Assembly: GCA_023511535.1 (NCBI GenBank)
Contig: JAIMBK010000019.1
Location: forward strand, 1-44,396
Direction of reading: 5' to 3'
Length of the DNA stretch: 44,396 bases
From: Armatimonadota bacterium
Lineage (GTDB): Bacteria; Bacillota; Desulfotomaculia; Desulfotomaculales; Nap2-2B
A model generated the notes under the pieces. It was not told the origin of the DNA, made no database searches, and saw only the letters and a list, made by a program, of their open reading frames with translations. Within the stretch, counting starts at the first letter, position 1. Every line of letters starts with the position of its first letter. Made by a program: the position numbers and the translations under genes. This document shows, in pieces, positions 37,500 to 44,396 of the stretch.

Positions 37500-38204
37500 G
37501 TGGCCATTATTTCGATGAAGCAACTTTTGGAAGCGGGGGTTCATTTCGGGCACCAGACCCGGCGGTGGAACCCAAAAATGGCCCCTTATATTTTTACCGA
37601 CCGGAACGGGATCTACATTATCGACCTCCAGAAAACAGTCAAAAAAATTGAGGAAGCTTACAACTTTGTGAAAGAGTTAAGCGCCGGCGGCGGCACCATT
37701 CTTTTTGTGGGCACCAAGAAGCAGGCGCAGGAGGCCGTGCGGGAAGAGGCCACCCGGGCGGGGATGTTTTACGTGAACCAGCGCTGGCTGGGCGGCATGC
37801 TCACGAACTTTCAGACTATCCGCCACCGGATTGAACGCCTCCTGGAACTGGAGAAGATGGAAGCTGACGGCTCGCTGTACGCTTTACCGAAGAAGGAAAT
37901 TGCCGAGCTGACCAGGGAAAAAGAGAAACTGGAGAAGTCCGTCGGCGGGATTAAGGGGATGAAAAAGCTGCCGGACGCTCTTTTTGTAATCGACCCGCGC
38001 AAAGAGCGGATCGCCGTTGCCGAGGCCAGAAAGCTGGGCATTCCGATTGTTGCCGTGGTAGATACCAATTGCGACCCGGAAGAAATCGATTACGTGATTC
38101 CCGGAAACGACGACGCCATCCGGGCCGTGCGGTTGCTGACCGGCAAGATGGCCGATGCCGTTTTGGAAGGCAGGCAGGGAGAGCAGCTGGCTGAAGCAAT
38201 GTAA
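37500..38204 (+). CDS. rpsB: 30S ribosomal protein S2
   Basis: A GTG after GGAAGGAGGTGG gives 234 residues, a normal S2 length. The classic motifs are present: [20 protein letters not shown] near the start, [46 protein letters not shown] and [21 protein letters not shown]2 binds the head-platform junction of the small subunit. As in most bacteria it is followed by tsf, here after a terminator-like hairpin that may lower downstream expression. Confidence 0.97.
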   Translation: MAIISMKQLLEAGVHFGHQTRRWNPKMAPYIFTDRNGIYIIDLQKTVKKIEEAYNFVKELSAGGGTILFVGTKKQAQEAVREEATRAGMFYVNQRWLGGMLTNFQTIRHRIERLLELEKMEADGSLYALPKKEIAELTREKEKLEKSVGGIKGMKKLPDALFVIDPRKERIAVAEARKLGIPIVAVVDTNCDPEEIDYVIPGNDDAIRAVRLLTGKMADAVLEGRQGEQLAEAM

Positions 38205-38223
38205 TTAACAGCAGGCTGATCAG

Positions 38224-38247
38224 GCAGGAGGAAACTCCTGCGTTTTT
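38224..38247 (+). terminator. attenuating terminator between rpsB and tsf
   Basis: GCAGGAG-GAAA-CTCCTGC is a perfect stem with a GNRA loop, followed by G and TTTTT. It lies 20 bases past the rpsB stop. The rest of the 224-base gap holds no gene. Confidence 0.75.
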
Positions 38248-38428
38248 CTGTGGGCCGGCCTCCTTATCCGGCAACCGGCCGGGATCTTAAAAATGTCTTG
38301 CACCGGTTATAATAAATAATAAAAGGTAATTATTAACAAATTTGAGATACGGGACAGGCAAGCAAGAACCGTCGTCCCTGCTTGCTATGCGAACAGTCCC
38401 TACTTGCCACGGAAAGGGTGTTGGAAAT

Positions 38429-39040
38429 TTGGGTGAAATCACGGCCGCGATGGTAAAAGAACTGCGGGAACGAACCGGCGCGGGCATGATGGACTGCAAG
38501 AAAGCCTTGACCGAGACCGGCGGGGATCTGCAAAAGGCCGTCGACTACCTGCGCGAAAAAGGCCTGGCGGCGGCCGCGAAAAAGGCCGGGCGGGTTACCA
38601 CGGAAGGGCTTGTCGACGCCTACATCCATCCCGGCGGAAAAGTGGGTGTGCTGCTGGAAGTCAACTGCGAAACGGATTTTGTGGCCAGGACGGATGATTT
38701 TCGCGCCCTGGTTCACGATCTCGCCATGCAGGTGGCGGCGGCCAGGCCCGAATACGTGCGCCGGGAAGATGTGCCCGCGGACGTAATTGAGCGCGAGAAA
38801 GAAATCCTGGCCGCCCAGGCCGCCGCGGAAGGGAAGCCGGAAAAAGTCCTGCCGAAGATTGTGGAGGGCCGCCTGGAAAAATATTTCAAAGAGACCTGCC
38901 TTCTCGAGCAGCCTTTCATTAAAAACCAGGACGTGACCATTCAGCAGTTGCTGAATGAACATATTGCCCGCCTGGGCGAAAACATTTCCGTCAGGCGCTT
39001 TGCGCGCTTTGAACTGGGTGAGGGCCTGGCCGGGTCCTGA
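38429..39040 (+). CDS. tsf: translation elongation factor Ts
   Basis: A TTG start nine bases after GGAAAGGGTG gives 203 residues. The N-terminal [20 protein letters not shown] followed by [12 protein letters not shown] is the EF-Ts signature, and [20 protein letters not shown] carries the conserved EF-Tu-contacting TDFV. EF-Ts recycles EF-Tu-GDP. This is a short form (enterobacterial EF-Ts has about 280 residues), which is normal for many Clostridia and Thermus. The start codon is unusual, but the frame before it has no better choice. Confidence 0.96.
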   Translation: MGEITAAMVKELRERTGAGMMDCKKALTETGGDLQKAVDYLREKGLAAAAKKAGRVTTEGLVDAYIHPGGKVGVLLEVNCETDFVARTDDFRALVHDLAMQVAAARPEYVRREDVPADVIEREKEILAAQAAAEGKPEKVLPKIVEGRLEKYFKETCLLEQPFIKNQDVTIQQLLNEHIARLGENISVRRFARFELGEGLAGS

Positions 39041-39044
39041 TTGA

Positions 39045-40356
<1,312 letters not shown>

Positions 40357-40400
40357 ATTAGGGGTTAAGGGCTGGGGACCAGGGGCTAGGGATTAGGTTC
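40357..40400 (+). repeat. TTAGGG-like degenerate repeat, copy 3
   Basis: AAATTAGGGGTTAAGGGCTG then CAGGGGCTAGGGATTAGG begins right at the frr stop codon. Copy 4, 40 bases on, is inverted, so the two could form a long stem in RNA. Confidence 0.7.
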
Positions 40401-40440
40401 TTGTAGATTGGAGTACCGGCAGAGGTTGGAGATTTGTGAC

Positions 40441-40482
40441 CCTCCTAATCCCCAATTCCTGATCCCTAATTCCCAACCCCTG
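40441..40482 (-). repeat. TTAGGG-like degenerate repeat, copy 4
   Basis: CCTCCTAATCCCCAATTCCT then GATCCCTAATTCCCAACCCC, reverse orientation. Read on the minus strand it shares AATTAGGGATCAGG with the copy inside the helicase gene. The remainder of the 318-base frr-uppS gap shows no gene. Confidence 0.7.
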
Positions 40483-40674
40483 TTTTTAACCCCCTTAAAA
40501 CAGTCGTCAGTCGTCGGGCGGAGCATTTTTTGGGGAAAGAAGTGGAAATTTTCAAAAGTAAATTTGCCGCCCGCCCGCCTGGCAGTAATTTTGAGGGGGT
40601 TCTGTGTATTTTTTCTGCTTATTCCGGGTCCTGGATCTCCGCCGACCGATGACTGATGATGGGGGACTGGACGG

Positions 40675-41445
40675 ATGTTTAAAAAGTTGCCGGAGGAAAG
40701 GAAAACAGCTGAAGAAACAGGATTGCTCGCCCGGATTGACCGGTCCCGGCTGCCGCAGCACATTGCCATTATCATGGACGGCAACGGCCGCTGGGCGCAG
40801 CGCCGGGGGCTGCCGCGCACCCTGGGACACCGGGCGGGGGTGGAATCCCTGCGGGATGTGGTCAAGATCTGCGTTGAACTGGGAATCAGGTTCCTCACCG
40901 TGTATGCTTTCTCTACGGAAAACTGGAAAAGACCCCGGGAGGAAATAAATACTTTAATGAATTTGTTAATAGAATATCTTCAAAAAGAAATCGATGAGCT
41001 ATGCGCCAACGGGATCCGCATCAACCCCATCGGAAAACTGGAGGAATTGCCCGCTTCCGCCCAAAAGGCGGTGCTGATGGCCAGGGAACGGACCCGCCTG
41101 AACCGGCGCTTGACCCTGAATGTGGCGCTGAACTACGGCAGCCGCAGTGAACTGGTGGAGGCCGTGCGTACCCTGGCGCAAAAGGTCCGGCGGGGGGAGC
41201 TGGCCCCCGGGGAGATTGACGAAAAACTAATTTCCAGCCACCTGTATACTGCCGGGCAGCCGGATCCCGATCTTTTAATCCGGCCTTCGGGGGATTACCG
41301 GGTGAGCAATTTTTTGCTGTGGCAGCTGGCGTATACGGAATTCTGGTTAACGCCGGTATTGTGGCCTGATTTTCGCCGGGTTCATTTACTGCAGGCGATT
41401 GTTGATTTTCAAAGCCGGGAGCGCCGTTTTGGCGGGCTTCTTTAA
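40675..41445 (+). CDS. uppS: isoprenyl transferase (undecaprenyl diphosphate synthase)
   Basis: This 256-residue cis-prenyltransferase has HIAIIMDGNGRWAQRRGLPR with the catalytic Asp, GHRAGVESLRDVVKIC, LTVYAFSTENWKRPREE, LTLNVALNYGSRSELVEAV and DLLIRPSGDYRVSNFLLWQL then YTEFWLTPVLWPDF. It chains isopentenyl diphosphate units to make the C55 carrier for peptidoglycan. A 30-residue N-terminal extension precedes the domain. The start follows GGGGGACTGGACGG. It heads the envelope part of the cluster. Confidence 0.96.
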   Translation: MFKKLPEERKTAEETGLLARIDRSRLPQHIAIIMDGNGRWAQRRGLPRTLGHRAGVESLRDVVKICVELGIRFLTVYAFSTENWKRPREEINTLMNLLIEYLQKEIDELCANGIRINPIGKLEELPASAQKAVLMARERTRLNRRLTLNVALNYGSRSELVEAVRTLAQKVRRGELAPGEIDEKLISSHLYTAGQPDPDLLIRPSGDYRVSNFLLWQLAYTEFWLTPVLWPDFRRVHLLQAIVDFQSRERRFGGLL

Positions 41446-41460
41446 AGCTGGTGAAAAGGT

Positions 41461-42246
41461 TTGCTGCTGCCCAGAATTTTGAGCGCACTGATCGGTATTC
41501 CGTTAATTATCCTGGCCGTATGGCTGGGCGGGCCGGCGCTGCTCGCCCTGTGCGCGCTGGTGATGCTGCTTTCTTTGGCGGAAATCCGGCGGATGTTTCG
41601 CCGTCTGAATTTAAATATTCCTTTTGGGCTGATGCTGGCGGGGGCGGCCCTCCTTTTAGGGAGTGTTTATTTATACAGGGACGCCGGCCTGGCGGGAGCC
41701 ATCGCCATAATTTTTTTTATCTTTTTACTCTGGTTCATTTTCTTTTATCCGAAATTTAATTTAATCGACATGTCCGTGGGCCTGCTGGCCGTTTCTTACG
41801 TCGGCCTTTTTGTTTACGTTTATCTTTTGCGGACCTTGCCCGACGGCTGGATCTGGATTGTTTTCATGCTGGCCGGCACCTGGGTGAGCGATACGGCCGC
41901 CTTTTTTGTCGGCAAATATTTCGGCAGACGCCGCCTGGCCCGCGCATTAAGCCCCGGAAAAACAATCGAGGGTGCCGTGGGGGGAGCAGCGGGAAGTTTT
42001 CTGGTGGCCGCCGCTTTTTTATCCATTTATCCTTTTTTGCCGCCGGCGCCCCTGCTGGCGCTGGGCCTTCTGCTGGGGCTCGCCGCGCAGGCGGGGGACC
42101 TGGTGGAATCGGCGTTTAAGCGGCAGGTGGGAGTGAAAGACGCCGGGGATCTGATCCCCGGGCACGGGGGGATGCTGGATCGGTTTGACAGCATGCTGTT
42201 CACCGCCCCCCTGGTTTATTATTACGTCCAGAAGCTGATTATTTGA
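41461..42246 (+). CDS. cdsA: phosphatidate cytidylyltransferase
   Basis: A TTG after GGTGAAAAGG gives 261 residues with about seven helices and the CDP-DAG synthase signature near the C-terminus: KRQVGVKDAGDLIPGHGGML followed by DRFDS. The region SDTAAFFVGKYFGRRRLARA, then SPGKTIEG, is also typical. It makes CDP-diacylglycerol from phosphatidate and CTP for phospholipid synthesis, in the membrane. It lies 15 bases after uppS. Confidence 0.96.
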   Translation: MLLPRILSALIGIPLIILAVWLGGPALLALCALVMLLSLAEIRRMFRRLNLNIPFGLMLAGAALLLGSVYLYRDAGLAGAIAIIFFIFLLWFIFFYPKFNLIDMSVGLLAVSYVGLFVYVYLLRTLPDGWIWIVFMLAGTWVSDTAAFFVGKYFGRRRLARALSPGKTIEGAVGGAAGSFLVAAAFLSIYPFLPPAPLLALGLLLGLAAQAGDLVESAFKRQVGVKDAGDLIPGHGGMLDRFDSMLFTAPLVYYYVQKLII

Positions 42247-42263
42247 ACCGGGGTGGCAAAAAA

Positions 42264-43340
42264 ATGCCTCGCTACTTGCAAATCGCGGCGATGACGATCA
42301 CGCTTTTGCTGCTCTACCTGGCCTGGAAATTTATCGTGCCGGAAGTGCTCGTCATCATCAAGTATTTGTTTATTGTTACAATTCCTTTTCTGCTGGCGGT
42401 CATTTTAACCGTGTTCATCGAACCCCTGGTGAGGTTTCTCAACCAGCGCGCCCGGCTGGCCAGGCCGCTGGCGGTGGGGACGGCGATGGTGATCCTGATC
42501 GGCGGGCTGGGGTCGCTTTTGACTTTGCTGATTTTCCGGCTGGTAGCGGAACTGAACGACTTATCGGTATCCCTGCCGAAGTATTTTGGCCCCGTGCAGG
42601 AGTACGTTACCGGCTGGGTGGAACGGGGAAGGCTTTTCTACATTCAGCTGCCGCCGGTGATTACCGACCGTTTGCAGGAGAATATGGGTGTATTTACCAG
42701 GTGGCTGTCCGATCTGGCCGGCCAGGCGGCGAACTTCCTGCTCCACCTGGCTTCCGCCCTGCCCGGCGCGGTGATGGTGATTATCGTCACCCTGCTGGCC
42801 ACCTATTTTATCAGCCGGGACCGGCAGGAGATTGTCCGGTTCTGGTTAAAATATGTTCCCGCCCCGTGGGGGGAGAGGACGGCGAGCGTGGGCCGCGAAG
42901 TGGTCGGGGCTTTTTTGGGTTACCTGCGCGCCCAGTTCATTTTGATTTCCCTGACCACCCTGCAAAGTATTGTCGGGCTGCAGATCATCGGCGCCAAATA
43001 CGCCTTGACGGTGGGTTTGATCATCGGCTTTTTCGATTTGATTCCCGTGCTCGGCCCGGCGACGGTCTATCTGCCCTGGGCGGCCTGGGCGCTGATCAGC
43101 GGCAATCTGGGCTTTGGAATCAAACTTTTGGTGCTGTACGCGCTGGTCTGGGCGGTCCGGCAAACTCTGGAAGCCAGGGTGGTGGCGGCCAATTTGGGCC
43201 TGCATCCGCTGGCCGTGTTGATTGCCATGTACGTGGGCTTAAAAACCATCGGCGTGACCGGATTGGTTTTGGGGCCGATTTTGTTGATTACGGTGCTGGC
43301 CGCGATTAAGGCCGGGATGGCCGCCAGGAAGCAGGAGTAG
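42264..43340 (+). CDS. ytvI: YtvI-type AI-2E-family membrane protein
   Basis: The ATG at 42264 (MPRYLQIAAMTITLLLLYLA) is preferred over the TTG at 42243, which overlaps cdsA, and gives 358 residues. About eight helices are visible, with the family's long loop between helices 3 and 4 and the C-terminal IIGFFDLIPVLGPATVYLPW and LGLHPLAVLIAMYVGLK motifs. The AI-2E transporter superfamily includes YtvI, reported as a sporulation-related integral membrane protein. The substrate is unknown. Its position between cdsA and dxr is not the usual order in Bacillus but fits a continuous operon. Confidence 0.8.
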   Translation: MPRYLQIAAMTITLLLLYLAWKFIVPEVLVIIKYLFIVTIPFLLAVILTVFIEPLVRFLNQRARLARPLAVGTAMVILIGGLGSLLTLLIFRLVAELNDLSVSLPKYFGPVQEYVTGWVERGRLFYIQLPPVITDRLQENMGVFTRWLSDLAGQAANFLLHLASALPGAVMVIIVTLLATYFISRDRQEIVRFWLKYVPAPWGERTASVGREVVGAFLGYLRAQFILISLTTLQSIVGLQIIGAKYALTVGLIIGFFDLIPVLGPATVYLPWAAWALISGNLGFGIKLLVLYALVWAVRQTLEARVVAANLGLHPLAVLIAMYVGLKTIGVTGLVLGPILLITVLAAIKAGMAARKQE

Positions 43341-43346
43341 GTCACC

Positions 43347-44396
43347 ATGACGATGAAAAAGATTGTTATTTTAGGAAGCACCGGTTCCATCGGGCGGCAG
43401 GCGCTGGCGGTGGTCCGCCAGTATCCCGGCCGGTTCCAGGTGGTGGGTCTGGCCGCCGGCCGGAACTTAAGGCTTTTGGCCGGGCAAATCCGCGAGTTCC
43501 GGCCGGCCGCGGCGGCGGTGGAAGGCGAAAAAGAGGCGCAGGCTCTGGCGGCTTTGCTTTCGCCCGCCGAACGGCCGGAAATTTATTCCGGGGAGGCCGG
43601 CCTGCAGGAGGTGGCCCGCTTTCCCGGCGCCGATCTGGTGCTGGTCGCCGTTCCGGGCATCCTGGGGCTGCTCCCCACGGTGGCCGCGCTGCGGGCGGGA
43701 AAAAACATCGCCCTGGCCAATAAGGAGACCCTGGTGGCCGGCGGGGAACTGGTCCTGAGGCTGGCCGCGGCGCAAAAAGCGCAGATTTTGCCCGTGGACA
43801 GCGAACATTCCGCCGTCTGGCAGTGCCTCGGCGACACGCCGCGCGAGCAGGTGGCCAAAATTATTCTCACCGCTTCCGGGGGGCCGTTTTTAAGAGAACC
43901 GGCCGATTTGCAAAAGGTCACCGTAGAGATGGCCCTGGCGCACCCGAACTGGAAAATGGGCCGGAAGGTGACCATTGATTCGGCCACTTTGATGAATAAA
44001 GGCCTGGAAGTTATTGAAGCAAGGTGGCTGTTTGGGTTAAACTATGATCAGATCCAGGTCGTGGTGCATCCGCAAAGCATCGTCCATTCGCTGGTGGAGT
44101 TTGTGGACGGCTCCACGCTGGCCCAGCTGGGCGTACCGGATATGCGGGTGCCCATCCAGTACGCCTTGACCTACCCGGAGCGCTGGCCAAACAAGCTGCC
44201 CAGGTTAAACTGGGAGGAAAGCGCGCAGCTGACTTTTGAGCCCCCCGATCCGAACCGTTTTCGCTGCCTTGCCCTGGCCCTGGCGGCGGGGCGGGCGGGG
44301 GGCACCATGCCGGTTGTGTTAAATGCGGCCAACGAAGTGGCGGTGGAAGCCTTTTTAGCCGGCGCCATTTCTTTCGGGGCCATCCCGGAGATCGTC
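43347..44396 (+). CDS. dxr: 1-deoxy-D-xylulose 5-phosphate reductoisomerase, partial
   Basis: The ATG at 43347 follows AGGAGTAGGTCACC, and the open frame continues to the window end (350 residues of about 385). The NADPH-binding IVILGSTGSIGRQALAVVRQ, NIALANKETLVAGGELV, LPVDSEHSAVWQCL (metal and substrate), LTASGGPFL, HPNWKMGRKVTIDSATLMNK and GLEVIEA are complete DXR landmarks. The enzyme commits carbon to the MEP isoprenoid pathway, feeding uppS in the same cluster. Only the C-terminal helical domain is cut off by the window. Confidence 0.97.
   Translation, partial: MTMKKIVILGSTGSIGRQALAVVRQYPGRFQVVGLAAGRNLRLLAGQIREFRPAAAAVEGEKEAQALAALLSPAERPEIYSGEAGLQEVARFPGADLVLVAVPGILGLLPTVAALRAGKNIALANKETLVAGGELVLRLAAAQKAQILPVDSEHSAVWQCLGDTPREQVAKIILTASGGPFLREPADLQKVTVEMALAHPNWKMGRKVTIDSATLMNKGLEVIEARWLFGLNYDQIQVVVHPQSIVHSLVEFVDGSTLAQLGVPDMRVPIQYALTYPERWPNKLPRLNWEESAQLTFEPPDPNRFRCLALALAAGRAGGTMPVVLNAANEVAVEAFLAGAISFGAIPEIV

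Overview
The window looks like chromosome of an anaerobic Gram-positive bacterium of the Clostridia, probably of the Peptococcaceae or Moorella kind (Desulfotomaculum/Pelotomaculum-like). The basis is a Firmicute-type rpsB-tsf-pyrH-frr-uppS-cdsA-ytvI-dxr run, strong AGGAGG ribosome sites, an Agr-type peptide locus, AcuA and YtvI, and a polyamine operon with a pyruvoyl-dependent arginine decarboxylase. The genus is an inference.

Layout. (1) 1-4646: remains of an integrated element ending at the 3' end of a tRNA-Ala(CGC) gene. It holds a DUF5615 protein with a damaged N-terminus, a frameshifted membrane-protein gene, a Panacea-domain antitoxin with a partner gene, a short PAPS-reductase-like protein, a frameshifted HD gene, an excisionase and a broken tyrosine integrase. 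(2) 4.7-8.6 kb: a Q/G/Y/W-rich low-complexity protein, an orphan family-5 solute-binding protein and a YflT-type stress protein. (3) 8.6-11.3 kb: polyamine operon (arginine -> agmatine -> putrescine, plus spermidine synthase) with a small leader ORF. (4) 11.4-13.8 kb: a Ski2-type helicase cut into two in-frame halves by a TTAGGG-like repeat. (5) 13.9-16.2 kb: an Agr-like quorum-sensing operon on the minus strand: a 38-aa leader ORF, a separate membrane sensor, a histidine kinase, AgrB, and a 42-aa AgrD precursor in which serine appears to take the place of the usual cysteine. (6) 16.3-17.9 kb: gamma carbonic anhydrase and AcuA acetyltransferase.

(7) 17.9-36.7 kb is the most unusual part: an island with four TSUP (TauE/SafE) anion permeases, two paralogous membrane histidine kinases (one with an NtrC-type sigma54 activator, one with a receiver-only partner), four short single-membrane-span proteins, a DUF2292/YezD protein, a retropepsin-like protein, a catalytically dead IS1634-type transposase derivative and a nucleotidyltransferase pair. 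It carries several visible regulatory layers: a sigma54 promoter with two upstream palindromes, many TGTGA-N6-TCACA (CRP/FNR-type) sites, two of them directly after -10 boxes, and two copies of a promoter-plus-terminator RNA that share a core. I read the island as a sulfur-oxyanion or related anion transport and sensing system. The substrate is not shown by the sequence.

(8) 36.7-44.4 kb: a Uma2-family protein, then the translation, UMP kinase, isoprenoid and phospholipid genes in standard order, ending inside dxr. Two families of degenerate short repeats (TTAGGG-like and GGCACAGAGG-like) are scattered between genes, and once inside a gene. No rRNA or CRISPR array was seen.
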